Source of the DNA: Pelagimonas sp050633425
GTDB taxonomy: Bacteria; Pseudomonadota; Alphaproteobacteria; Rhodobacterales; Rhodobacteraceae
Direction of reading: 5' to 3'
Assembly (NCBI RefSeq): GCF_050633425.1
Contig: NZ_JBOEGM010000023.1
Span: 1-64,000 of the forward strand
Length of the DNA stretch: 64,000 bases
Shown: positions 49,476-58,247 of the stretch, in pieces
How positions within the stretch are numbered: the stretch's first letter is position 1
Layout of the letters: each line of letters opens with the position of its first letter
Notes under the pieces: generated by a model
Database searches by the model: none
What the model saw: the letters and a program-made list of their open reading frames with translations, nothing else
Told to the model about the DNA's origin: nothing
Position numbers and translations under genes: made by a program

Positions 49476-50648
49476 TCAAAGCGAAGCTTCGTATATCCGG
49501 CGGGCATCTTGCAGCGTCACTTCCCGTGGGTTGTTCACAAGGAGACGTGTCTGGTTCATCGCATCGGTCGCAAGCCGGTCGAGATCACCTTCTGCAATTC
49601 CGACCTGGCGAAGTCCTTTTTCAAGCCCAAGATCGACATTGAGTTGGATTAACCGTTCGATGAAGTCGTTACAGATTTCGTCGGTCGATCTGTTGGTGTC
49701 GATTTTGGGAAAGACATGTGGTGCAAGTTCTGCATATGCAGGAGCGCAATGGGGAGCATTAAATCGCATCACCTCTGCGAGAACCAGCGCATTTGATAAC
49801 CCGTGAGGTACGTGAAAGATGCTCCCAATCGGATAGGCAAGCGCGTGGACAGCTGCGACCGGCGAGTTGGCGAAGGCCTGGCCCGCAAGCATTGAGCCGA
49901 GTAACATGTTGGCCCGCGCTTCAATATTTTTCCCATTGCTGACGACTTCCCGAAGGTTTGCGCCAAGCAGATCGAGAGCCTGCAAAGCGAGCGTTTTAGA
50001 GATCGGGTTGTTGTTGGGGCTCTTGGAAGTGTAGGCCTCAATAGCATGTACCATAGCGTCAACGCCGGTTGCAGCGGTGATTTGGGGCGGCAGTCCAATG
50101 GTCAGTTCTGCGTCCAGCAATGCAATGTCCGGTAGGATGATCGGTGAGACAATCCCCTTCTTCTCCTCAGTCCCCGTGGTCAATATGGACACGGCGGTCA
50201 CTTCGGAGCCGGTGCCCGCCGTCGTTGGCACAAGGACCAGCGGCAAACGTTGGCCTTTGGCTTGATTGACGCCATAGGCCGCGTCGATGGATTGTTCAGA
50301 CGCCGCGAGAAGCGCAATGACCTTGGCCACATCCATCGAACTGCCACCGCCGAAACCCACGACGGCTGAGATCTTGTTTGCTTTTGCAATTTTGACGGCT
50401 TCAAGCACCGTTGTCGCCTTGGGGTCAGGTTCAACAGCGTCAAAGACAGTGGCTTCAAATCCGTGGCTACGGATGCTTTTGAGCGCAGGCGCGCTGAGGC
50501 CAAGTTTTACGATCCCCGGGTCAGTGACGAAAAGGACGTCTTTACGATCACTTGCAAAGGGCATGCTCTCCAGCACTTTGCCCAATTGAGTCGCACCACC
50601 CAACATTTGCCGGATGGATGGTGTGGTGTTGAATATGAAGTCCGTCAT
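49476..50648 (-). CDS. Iron-containing alcohol dehydrogenase (4-hydroxybutyrate dehydrogenase candidate)
   Basis: Start at 50648 (MTDFIFNTTPSIRQMLGG); 390 residues. GFGGGSSMDVAKVIALL (NAD binding, near 95), LVLVPTTAGTGSEVTAVSILT, metal ligands in ATGVDAMVHAIEAYTS and HALAYPIGSIFHVPHGLSNAL. Substrate cannot be read from sequence; pairing with a GabD-like dehydrogenase suggests a 4-hydroxyacid to semialdehyde step. Confidence 0.88.
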   Translation of the reverse strand: MTDFIFNTTPSIRQMLGGATQLGKVLESMPFASDRKDVLFVTDPGIVKLGLSAPALKSIRSHGFEATVFDAVEPDPKATTVLEAVKIAKANKISAVVGFGGGSSMDVAKVIALLAASEQSIDAAYGVNQAKGQRLPLVLVPTTAGTGSEVTAVSILTTGTEEKKGIVSPIILPDIALLDAELTIGLPPQITAATGVDAMVHAIEAYTSKSPNNNPISKTLALQALDLLGANLREVVSNGKNIEARANMLLGSMLAGQAFANSPVAAVHALAYPIGSIFHVPHGLSNALVLAEVMRFNAPHCAPAYAELAPHVFPKIDTNRSTDEICNDFIERLIQLNVDLGLEKGLRQVGIAEGDLDRLATDAMNQTRLLVNNPREVTLQDARRIYEASL

Positions 50649-50658
50649 TTCGCTACCC

Positions 50659-51318
50659 TCATGCCGCTTCACTGGTGTTCATGATGCTGATTTTGCCGCG
50701 CTCGATAGAGTAAACATTGTCCACGACTTTCTCGGAATGCGTGTAGTCCGACTCTGAGATCAGCACGGAGAGTTTCTCGGATTTCAAGTTCGAGATAACT
50801 TCCATCAATCGCTGCGCGAGCGCCGGGGCAACGCCCTCAAAAGGCTCATCAAGCAAAAGCAAGTCTGTGCCGGCAACCATCGCGCGGCCCAACGCGACCA
50901 GTTTCTGTTGCCCACCGCTGAGGGTGAGGGCCTTGCGATCTGCAAACCGGCCGATCTCTGGCATCATTTCATAGACCCAACGAAGGCGCGTCTCATCTGT
51001 CTGCCCGCTCGCCCAGAGCGTGACCTTGATGTTTTCTTCAACCGTGAAGTGAGGCACGAGACGGCGATCTTCTGGCAGGTAGCCAATACCCAGGCCTGCA
51101 CGTTCGTGGGGTTTCATATCCGTCAAGATATGGTCACGGAATCGAATTGAGCCGCTGCGAACCGGCAAAAGTCCCATTATTGCACGCAGGAGCGTCGTCT
51201 TGCCCGCACCGTTTCGACCAATCAGTCCGCAGGTGCTGCCTTCTGCTATGTCGAGGGACACGTCGTGAAGAATTGGGACGCGTTGAATGGACAGATCTAT
51301 GTTATCAATTTTCAACAT
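50659..51318 (-). CDS. livF: LivF-type ABC transporter ATPase
   Basis: 219 residues, a little short for LivF. Walker A GRNGAGKTTLLRAIMG, LGIGYLPEDRRLVPHFTVEENI, signature LSGGQQKLVALGRAMV, Walker B LLLLDEPFEGVAP. Second ATPase of the importer, encoded next to livG. Confidence 0.93.
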   Translation of the reverse strand: MLKIDNIDLSIQRVPILHDVSLDIAEGSTCGLIGRNGAGKTTLLRAIMGLLPVRSGSIRFRDHILTDMKPHERAGLGIGYLPEDRRLVPHFTVEENIKVTLWASGQTDETRLRWVYEMMPEIGRFADRKALTLSGGQQKLVALGRAMVAGTDLLLLDEPFEGVAPALAQRLMEVISNLKSEKLSVLISESDYTHSEKVVDNVYSIERGKISIMNTSEAA

Positions 51319-52101
51319 TTAAGATACAGCCTCCTCTGAAGTGCTTTGTCTGTGAAACTCTCCACCAATGACGAACTCGCGGACTTTGTCATTCGCGAGA
51401 ACCTCGGCAGTCGGGCCATCTGCCAGGATTGTTCCCTCATAGAAGGCCGCGACTCGTGGCGAGAATGTCTCGATGATTTCCATGTCATGTTCGATGAACA
51501 ACACGGCAGTTTTGGTCGTTTTCAACGCATCGATGAGAACACGCATGATGTCCATTTTCTCGTCCGCGCTGACACCGCTGGTCGGTTCATCGAGGAACAG
51601 AAGGTCAGGCCCAGACACAGTGGCCATCGCGATGTCGATCAGCTTGCGAACCCCTTGAGGCAGCGTTGTGATCTCCTGCTCGGCCCATTGTTCGATCCCG
51701 AAACGGGCAAGGATTTGCATCGCTTCATGTCGGATCTCTTGGTTGATTGCTGGCTTGAATAGTACCGGCCGATCTTGCTTGGCAATGGTCAGCGCGATCA
51801 GCATGTTGTCGATCACAGACAGCTCAAGGAACAATTGCGGAATCTGAAAGGACCGGCAAACCCCGAGTTTGGTAAGCTCACGTGTTGGCCTGCCAGCTAT
51901 ATTCGTGCCGCGGTAAAGGATCTGACCGGAGCTTGGCGTCAGATACCCTGTCACCATGTTCACAAAGGTTGTCTTCCCCGCCCCATTCGAGCCGATAACG
52001 CCGAGAACTTCGCCTTCACTGATAGTGATATTGATATCAGACGCAGCGACAACTGCACCAAATGTCCGTTCAAGATTTTTCGTTTCAAGAATAACAGTCA
52101 T
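51319..52101 (-). CDS. livG: LivG-type ABC transporter ATPase
   Basis: 260 residues. Walker A GSNGAGKTTFVNMVTG, GVCRSFQIPQLFLELSV, signature-like TLPQGVRKLIDIAMA, Walker B LLFLDEPTSGVSADEK. The signature is degenerate (LPQG rather than LSGG), as in some LivG relatives. Directly adjacent to livF. Confidence 0.92.
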   Translation of the reverse strand: MTVILETKNLERTFGAVVAASDINITISEGEVLGVIGSNGAGKTTFVNMVTGYLTPSSGQILYRGTNIAGRPTRELTKLGVCRSFQIPQLFLELSVIDNMLIALTIAKQDRPVLFKPAINQEIRHEAMQILARFGIEQWAEQEITTLPQGVRKLIDIAMATVSGPDLLFLDEPTSGVSADEKMDIMRVLIDALKTTKTAVLFIEHDMEIIETFSPRVAAFYEGTILADGPTAEVLANDKVREFVIGGEFHRQSTSEEAVS

Positions 52102-52105
52102 GCGT

Positions 52106-53086
52106 TCACTCCCCTGGAGTTTTGGCCGGCGAAACGGACGTTTGTGATGGTTTACGGGTGCGATTGATCAGCGACCACAGGCCCTTAGGCAGGAAGATGA
52201 TAATCAACAGCATCACTGTGCCGAGGATCATCTGCCATGTGTTCGGAGAGATCTCGACAGCGTAAACCCGTAGAATTTCCAGCAGAAACGTGCCGACAAG
52301 TGGTGCGATTATGTTTCCAGTGCCCGAAAGAATTGAGATGAAAACAAACTGACCGGATGTGGTCCAGTTGGTCATTTCAGGGTCGACATGGCCAAGTGAT
52401 AGCGCCCACAAGACCCCGCCCACCGAGGACACCGCAGCTGCGAGCATATAGGTGATGTGGACAGCTTGGTGCGCAGAGGTGCCAAGATATTCAACGCGTA
52501 GCTCATTCTCGCGGATCGCTTCGTTCACGTATCCCATCGGACTACGCAGATAGCGGTTCAACATGATCGCAATCGCGATGACCGGGATGACGGTAGCAAT
52601 GTAGAGCGCATATCGCCCAACCTCGCCTGTTGGTGCCCACCCCAGATAGGTCGCGGCAGGAAGGTTGAAGCCGTCGGTGCTGCCGAGTTCCTCACTGCTG
52701 GAAAGCATGCCAAACAGAATCATTGAAATCGCCAGCGTCAGCATGGCAAAGAAGATTTCCCGGTAGCGCCGCAAGAGGAAGCCAAGAACACCCGAGATTA
52801 ACAGGCTGGTGATGATGCCAAGCAAAACCAGGACAAAGATGTCCGAAATGCTGAAGAATTTCCCAGCAAGCCCTGCCGTATATCCGCCGATGCAAAAGTA
52901 AAGACCTTGACCGAAGGACACGAGACCGGCGCGCATTTGGATCATGACGCCAAGTGCCACCAACCCGGTGCCCAATGACACCTGTACATAGTTGACGATC
53001 CATTGAGGCAGCACGAAAGCCAGTGCAATGAGAATGGGAATGGCTGTGAGCAGAGCGGTTTCTGTTTTGTCTATATTGCGGATCAT
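52106..53086 (-). CDS. livM: LivM-type permease
   Basis: 326 residues, about nine hydrophobic segments; conserved GLVSFGQGLYFCIGGYTAG near 55 and the LGHVDPEMTNWTTSGQFVFISILSGTGNIIAPLVG segment of branched-chain-type permeases. Overlaps livH (ATGA). Confidence 0.92.
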   Translation of the reverse strand: MIRNIDKTETALLTAIPILIALAFVLPQWIVNYVQVSLGTGLVALGVMIQMRAGLVSFGQGLYFCIGGYTAGLAGKFFSISDIFVLVLLGIITSLLISGVLGFLLRRYREIFFAMLTLAISMILFGMLSSSEELGSTDGFNLPAATYLGWAPTGEVGRYALYIATVIPVIAIAIMLNRYLRSPMGYVNEAIRENELRVEYLGTSAHQAVHITYMLAAAVSSVGGVLWALSLGHVDPEMTNWTTSGQFVFISILSGTGNIIAPLVGTFLLEILRVYAVEISPNTWQMILGTVMLLIIIFLPKGLWSLINRTRKPSQTSVSPAKTPGE

Positions 53087-53979
53087 ATCTTTCTTCCTTC
53101 AGCCATGGCGAAGAGACCGTAGGGCTTTACGGCAAGAACTGCGGCCATCACGAGGTAGATGGAGAACAGCTCCGCAGGCGGATAAATGTGGACTGAGGCG
53201 GCACGTGCGAGACCAACGATCAAAGCGCCGATCATAGCGCCTCCGATGCTGCCCATGCCCCCAATGACGATCACGGCAAAGGCCATGACAATGATTTCGG
53301 CACCGATGCCCGGCGAGACGGAAATCTCGGGAGCCGTCAAAGCCCCGCCTAGCGCGCCGAGTGTCGCCCCAATGACAAATGTCACGGTGAAAAAGAGCGT
53401 GACATTGATGCCAAGAGCCGAGCTGACTTCGCGGTCTTCGATGACTACCAAAAGCAACTTGCCGATGCGCGTTTTGTTCAGAACGATGAAAAGGATCAAC
53501 CCAAGCGCAAGGGCGATGCCAATGATCATGAATTTGTAAACCGTGTAGGGAATACCAAAGACATCGATCGTTCCAAGCCAATATGCGGGCTGATACGCGA
53601 CGTAGGATTCTGTTCCCCAAATGAGTTTTGTGACATCTTCGAGGATCAGAAAGATCGCGTATGTAACGAGCACCATGAGAACCTCATCGCGGCCATACAT
53701 GAAGCGAAGAATTCCCCGCTCAATCAAGAGACCCGCGACAACCCCGGCTACAAGTGCGGCGACGGGAATGATTAAGTAGGTCAAGGCAATAGTGCTGCCG
53801 GTTTGGGTGTAGAGGCCAATTGCCCAGGCAGATGAATACGCGCCAAGAGCATAAAAGCCCCCATGCGCAATATTGAGGATGCGCATCACACCGTAGATCA
53901 GGGTGAGGCCCACCGAAGAAAGGAACAACCAGGCGGCAAAACCCAGTCCGTCCACGGCGATTGCGAGAGCAGTAAGCAT
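53083..53979 (-). CDS. livH: LivH-type permease
   Basis: The start at 53979 has AAGGAG upstream; the frame extends to 54006. 298 residues, multiple TM helices, SVGLTLIYGVMRILNIAHGGFYALGAYSSAW near 22 and the ITAPEISVSPGIGAEIIVMAFAVIVIGGMGSIGGAMIGALIVGL type conserved region. Completes the importer. Confidence 0.92.
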   Translation of the reverse strand: MLTALAIAVDGLGFAAWLFLSSVGLTLIYGVMRILNIAHGGFYALGAYSSAWAIGLYTQTGSTIALTYLIIPVAALVAGVVAGLLIERGILRFMYGRDEVLMVLVTYAIFLILEDVTKLIWGTESYVAYQPAYWLGTIDVFGIPYTVYKFMIIGIALALGLILFIVLNKTRIGKLLLVVIEDREVSSALGINVTLFFTVTFVIGATLGALGGALTAPEISVSPGIGAEIIVMAFAVIVIGGMGSIGGAMIGALIVGLARAASVHIYPPAELFSIYLVMAAVLAVKPYGLFAMAEGRKI

Positions 53980-54062
53980 CGAAAGCTCCTTGCGGTTTGA
54001 GAACACCCGGACCGAACCGCCACAGTTGGGCGAGCGCAGGGGGTTAGAAAATTGAGGGGCAA

Positions 54063-54095
54063 AGCGCCCAACCGGAATAAGGTTGGCTGGGCGCT
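54063..54095 (-). terminator. Intercistronic hairpin between the binding protein and livH
   Basis: AGCGCCCA and TGGGCGCT form an 8-bp stem extended by ACC/GGT around the loop. No T-run. Such hairpins after binding-protein genes often keep that message more abundant than the permease part (general knowledge). Confidence 0.6.
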
Positions 54096-54155
54096 CCGGT
54101 GGTGAGATAACGCGCCGCCAGAGCGTTTTCGGCGGCGTCGTTACCCCAGAAGTGC

Positions 54156-55457
54156 CTAGTCGCAGGACGCGCCTTCAAAGCCACCATTGATCCAGTCAAT
54201 TGAGTTGACCCCGGCAGGCGGGTTCACACATTCAGCGTCAAAGCGAATGATATCTACCAGCGTGGCTTTGCCGTTTTCGCGATCATACTTGTAAGTGCCG
54301 TATGCGGTGTCCTGGATTGCCTGATGGCCATTGGCCAAAGCCATGGAAACCATGCCGCTTGGGCCTTCCCATTCCAGACCCGTCAGCGCGTCGATCACCG
54401 CGTCGCGCTCAACACTGCCAGCCTTGTCAGCCGCAGCTTTCACACCTAACAGGGCCTGCGCCATCTTGTAGGAGGGATATGTTGGTAAAGTACCAAACCG
54501 GTCAAAATACGCCGCACGAAACCATGTGTTCAACTCAGAGTCTGGCGCAAGATCGCCATGTGGGCCACGTGCGCCGATGATTGTGCCATCGGGCATTTGT
54601 GCACCAAGACGATGCATCGCGGTTTCACCCGTCGTCAGTACAACACTTGAACGTTCAAACACACCACGACCCTGGCCCTGAATGATAAAGGCCTCCATGT
54701 CGCCGCCCCAAAAGCTAGAGTGGATCACGTCAGGTGTGTTTGTCAGAAGTGCTGAAATTTCAGAGCCATATTGCCCGGCATAGATTTTTGGAAACTGCTC
54801 TGTTGCCACTTCGGACGCAGGATCCAACTGAACAATGGATGCAGAAAAATCGCGCCATGAATCTTGGCCCCAAGCGTAGTTCTGGTTGATCCCGGCGATC
54901 GAATCTATGGAGGTGCCGGTTTGCTGAAGGTAGCGGGCTGCAGCGACGTTATCCATTGTCGCATGGCCACCTGTGCGAAAGGTATATTCGGGGTCGGTGA
55001 CGATTTCTTCAAAGATCTGCGGTGTGCCACAGTCGAAGAGGATCGTCAGCATTTCCAGTTTCTCGGCCTCAGGTGCAATCGCCTTGCAGCTTCCCGATGA
55101 GATGTAACCAACGACCATATCCACTTCGTCTTTCTGGACGAGGCGTTGGAAGTCTGCATTCTTTTGTTTGGAATTCTCATCCACGAACAGCGGGTCGATC
55201 ATGGCACCGGCGAAACCTGGTGTGCTGTATTGACCGGGAACACTTCCTGAATTGATGGATTCGATCATCAGCTCTGCAGCGTTGCGCGCCGGAACACCGA
55301 ACGGTCCTGCGGCACCCCCAGACAGAAACGTGACAAAGCCTACTTTGACACTTTCGGAGTCTTGCGCTTGCGCCGCACCAAATGAGAAAGTCGCAGCCAT
55401 CGCGGCGGCTGTTGTGGTTGTGAGAACGGCGCGCATGCGCGAAGTTTTGTTTTTCAT
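54156..55457 (-). CDS. ABC transporter substrate-binding protein (Liv type)
   Basis: The start at 55457 has GAGGAAACC upstream. 433 residues: signal peptide ending FGAAQAQ, then SVKVGFVTFLSGGAAGPFGVPARNAAELM, VDMVVGYISSGSCKAIAPEAEKL and HSSFWGGDMEAF. Periplasmic type I fold, two lobes. It delivers the substrate to LivHMGF. Predicted ligands are small organic acids or amides, unresolved from sequence. First gene of the importer-catabolic operon. Confidence 0.9.
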   Translation of the reverse strand: MKNKTSRMRAVLTTTTAAAMAATFSFGAAQAQDSESVKVGFVTFLSGGAAGPFGVPARNAAELMIESINSGSVPGQYSTPGFAGAMIDPLFVDENSKQKNADFQRLVQKDEVDMVVGYISSGSCKAIAPEAEKLEMLTILFDCGTPQIFEEIVTDPEYTFRTGGHATMDNVAAARYLQQTGTSIDSIAGINQNYAWGQDSWRDFSASIVQLDPASEVATEQFPKIYAGQYGSEISALLTNTPDVIHSSFWGGDMEAFIIQGQGRGVFERSSVVLTTGETAMHRLGAQMPDGTIIGARGPHGDLAPDSELNTWFRAAYFDRFGTLPTYPSYKMAQALLGVKAAADKAGSVERDAVIDALTGLEWEGPSGMVSMALANGHQAIQDTAYGTYKYDRENGKATLVDIIRFDAECVNPPAGVNSIDWINGGFEGASCD

Positions 55458-55617
55458 GGTTTCCTCCCATTGAAGACAAGGGGCGCGCCGCATGCCATCG
55501 CATGTCAGGCATCCAAAACGCCTTATTTGACGTTCCCCCCTGACACCAAAATTGTTGGTATCAAACGGAGGATAAAAGTAGGGAGCGACTTGTATCAATT
55601 TGTAGAGAAGCGCTTTA

Positions 55618-55665
55618 TGAGCGCTATCCGCTCAAATCGACGAATCTGTGAGCGACTTCCGCTCG
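55618..55665. promoter_or_regulatory. Two TGAGCG-N5-CGCTCA palindromes upstream of the importer operon
   Basis: TGAGCGCTATCCGCTCA at 55618-55634 and TGAGCGACTTCCGCTCG at 55649-55665, centres 31 bp apart (three helical turns), about 160-210 bp upstream of the binding-protein ATG. The same palindrome is found at 59986 before the sensor-kinase operon. Likely sites for the response regulator at 56910. Confidence 0.75.
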
Positions 55666-55674
55666 AAGTCAAAA

Positions 55675-56913
55675 TTAATCTGATTGATCTGCCAGATCCG
55701 GCCATCTTTCGGGCGGGTAAAAAACTTCCCACTCCCCCAACAGGATCGTTGCGGGTTCGAACCGATTGTCGAAAACCGTGCGCCCGATTGCCTGAACCTG
55801 CAACATCTGATGATGGTCAGGATCCATGTGGGACCGAAACCCGTTGGGATCTTCTGGCAGATGGATTTCAATGTGGCGGAGTGCATGGCGAAGCGCCGCG
55901 GGGTCATCTGTGCCACCGGCCTGTCTGACAGCTTTGGCGATTACCATAATTCCGGAATATGCCCCTTGTGCCGCATAACTCGGATAACGCCCCGAGCGTT
56001 CAAAAAAACGCGCCACAAAATCCTCGTTTTCTGGTGTTTGTGGCCAGTTCACGTGATGCCTTGACGACAAAACAAGACCAAGCGGCATGTCATTTCCAAG
56101 CTCAGCCAAAACTTCAAAATTGCCACCGGCATCAAAGTTCATGAATGCGGATTGTTCAAACAGATCGGTTTGAGTTGCCTGCCTGATAAATGTCACCAGA
56201 TCGAGGCCCCAATGTCCGTTGATCACGATATCCGGTTGCGCTGCATTGATGGCCTCGATGTAGCTGGAGTAGTTTGTTTCAAACAGTTTCGGCCAGTAGA
56301 CGCCGACGGTATTGAAGGGGACCTCATGCAGTTCCAGAAACCGTGTCAGATCTTCCCAGCTTTGGTATCCATACTCGTAGTCCGGGCCAATGAAAGCGAT
56401 ATTGAGCGGCGTGCCAGTGTCAGAATAGTGTTCCTTGATGTATTGTGCCCCGGCAAACATCGACTGGCGGCTGCCGTTTGACACCCGGAAGTAGTTTTCA
56501 TGCAGCGCGTCAGACGTTAGGCTCGGGGATGCGTGGTCTGTGCCGATGAAGAACACTCCGGAGTTTTTGACAACTTCGGTCACCGCCAGCGCTATGCTTG
56601 AGCTGACAACGCCACACACAAAATCCACGTCATCTTCTTCGATGAATTGCCGTGCTATCTGCAGCGATCGCAGGGTTTTTGACCGCGTGTCCTCAATCGA
56701 GATCTCAAATTGCAGTGGGTCGTCGAAATCCGCCCCTGACAGATCTTCTAGTGCCAACTCGATTGCAATTGCGCTGTCACGTCCATAAAGGCCGCCCGGT
56801 CCGGTCAGGGGATACAAGCATCCGATTTTGACCGGCGCTGCGACTGCGCCCACAGCAAGCGTGGTGCCAAGACACATAGCCATCGTCAGACGCACGGTGA
56901 CCTTCCACATCAA
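55675..56913 (-). CDS. Second type I periplasmic binding protein, probably the sensory component of the two-component system
   Basis: 412 residues with a signal peptide ending AVAAP, then VKIGCLYPLTGPGGLYGRDSAIAIELA, FVCGVVSSSIALAVTEV and NIAFIGPDYEYGYQSW, close to AmiC/FmdD-like receptors. It is encoded after the regulator with ATGA overlap and is separated from the importer genes by the operator region, so it belongs to the regulatory operon. It may bind the inducer and signal through the kinase's periplasmic domain (inference). Confidence 0.85.
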   Translation of the reverse strand: MMWKVTVRLTMAMCLGTTLAVGAVAAPVKIGCLYPLTGPGGLYGRDSAIAIELALEDLSGADFDDPLQFEISIEDTRSKTLRSLQIARQFIEEDDVDFVCGVVSSSIALAVTEVVKNSGVFFIGTDHASPSLTSDALHENYFRVSNGSRQSMFAGAQYIKEHYSDTGTPLNIAFIGPDYEYGYQSWEDLTRFLELHEVPFNTVGVYWPKLFETNYSSYIEAINAAQPDIVINGHWGLDLVTFIRQATQTDLFEQSAFMNFDAGGNFEVLAELGNDMPLGLVLSSRHHVNWPQTPENEDFVARFFERSGRYPSYAAQGAYSGIMVIAKAVRQAGGTDDPAALRHALRHIEIHLPEDPNGFRSHMDPDHHQMLQVQAIGRTVFDNRFEPATILLGEWEVFYPPERWPDLADQSD

Positions 56914-58247
56914 GATAACCCCAGCTTTTGCATTTTTCGCTTTAAAGCGTGACGCGAAATACCAAGTTGATCCGCAGTTACACCTTTCTTCCCACCATTC
57001 TTGCGCAGCGCATCCAAAACAAGGTTCCTTTCGACCGCAAAAATGGAGTCTTCAATGCTGACTGGCTCATGAACCTCTGCTTCCCGTATCTCAAGCGGGA
57101 GCTGATCGACTGAAATGGTCTGACCAGCATAATGGATCGTCAACCGCTCAATAAGGTTTTTCAGTTCCCGAACATTTCCGGGCCACGAATAAGCGTTCAG
57201 AAATTCGCCTACCGACTTCGCAAAGGATATGGGCCTTGTGTTACCTTCAGCAGCGAAACGTTGTGAAAAATATTGAGCCAGCAACGCCACATCCCCTTCC
57301 CGATCTCGCAATGGGGGAAGCGAAAGGGGCACAACATTCAATCGAAAGAACAAGTCGCGCCGGAAGTTCCCGTTTTCAACCTCTTGTGTCAGGTTACGGT
57401 TCGTTGCCGCGATTACGTTTACATCTGAAAACAAATCCCTAGGCATGCCGAGGCCCCTGAATGTCCGGGTCTCAAGGAACGTCAAAAGTTTGGCTTGGAC
57501 ATTAAGAGGAATTTCGCCGATCTCATCCAGAAGCAGGGTTCCCCCGTCAGCGATTTCCAGCAAGCCCTTTCTTTTCGCAACAAGGCCGGGCAAAGCTCCG
57601 CGTTCCGCACCAAACAGTTCGGCTTCGATTTGGTTTTCGACAAGGGTCGCGCAATTGATTTCGACAAATGGGCGACCTGACCCGGCTGTATTGAGATGCA
57701 TTTCCCGGGCGATGACGGCCTTGCCAACACCGGTTTCGCCGAGAAGCAGGATGGTTTTTGCCTTGCTTTTGGTGATTGCAGACAGCTCCTGGCGCAGATT
57801 CTTGATGGCAGGGCTGTTGCCTATGAACGCTTCGTTCGTCGCATTGCGATCGCGCAGATATTGGACTTCGGATTCCAACCGTCGTTTTTCGTCGGTCTCA
57901 CGAATGAGCAGGATCAGCTCATCGACATCAAATGGCTTGGCCAGATAGTCTACTGCGCCCATTTTCATGGCTGTTACGGCATCTTGTGTGTCATCGAACG
58001 CAGACATCATGATGACCGGGATGTCTGGCTCATCTGCTAGCAGACGTTCAAGGACTTCGAGACCATTCATTCCTGGCATCCTGATGTCCAGCAAGACAAT
58101 ATCGGGCTGGTTTTTTCTGGCCATTTCACAGCCTGCAAGGCCGTTATGAACCTCTGAGCATTCCATACCCGCCTGCCGCAACGTAAAGGCAAGCGAGCGC
58201 GTCAGATTTATCTCGTCATCTATAATCAATATGTTCGCGGCCTTCAT
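56910..58247 (-). CDS. NtrC-family response regulator with altered GAFTGA loop
   Basis: 445 residues: receiver (Asp54 in VLLDIRMPG, Lys in LAKPFD), AAA+ domain with Walker A GETGVGKA (170-177) and Walker B GGTLLLDEIGEIPL, and a Fis-type HTH at the C-terminus (KKGVTADQLGISRHALKRKMQ). Where sigma54 activators have GAFTGA this protein has GALPGL (217-222). Sigma54 contact is therefore doubtful. The ATG overlaps the kinase stop. Confidence 0.9.
   Translation of the reverse strand: MKAANILIIDDEINLTRSLAFTLRQAGMECSEVHNGLAGCEMARKNQPDIVLLDIRMPGMNGLEVLERLLADEPDIPVIMMSAFDDTQDAVTAMKMGAVDYLAKPFDVDELILLIRETDEKRRLESEVQYLRDRNATNEAFIGNSPAIKNLRQELSAITKSKAKTILLLGETGVGKAVIAREMHLNTAGSGRPFVEINCATLVENQIEAELFGAERGALPGLVAKRKGLLEIADGGTLLLDEIGEIPLNVQAKLLTFLETRTFRGLGMPRDLFSDVNVIAATNRNLTQEVENGNFRRDLFFRLNVVPLSLPPLRDREGDVALLAQYFSQRFAAEGNTRPISFAKSVGEFLNAYSWPGNVRELKNLIERLTIHYAGQTISVDQLPLEIREAEVHEPVSIEDSIFAVERNLVLDALRKNGGKKGVTADQLGISRHALKRKMQKLGLS

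Noticed and set aside
55483..55497. Possible sigma54 promoter (GG-N10-GC, TGGCATGCGGCGCGCC) before the binding-protein gene
   Set aside because: Only the GG and GC dinucleotides fit, the TTGC part is absent, and the regulator's GAFTGA loop is altered, so sigma54 use is not supported.
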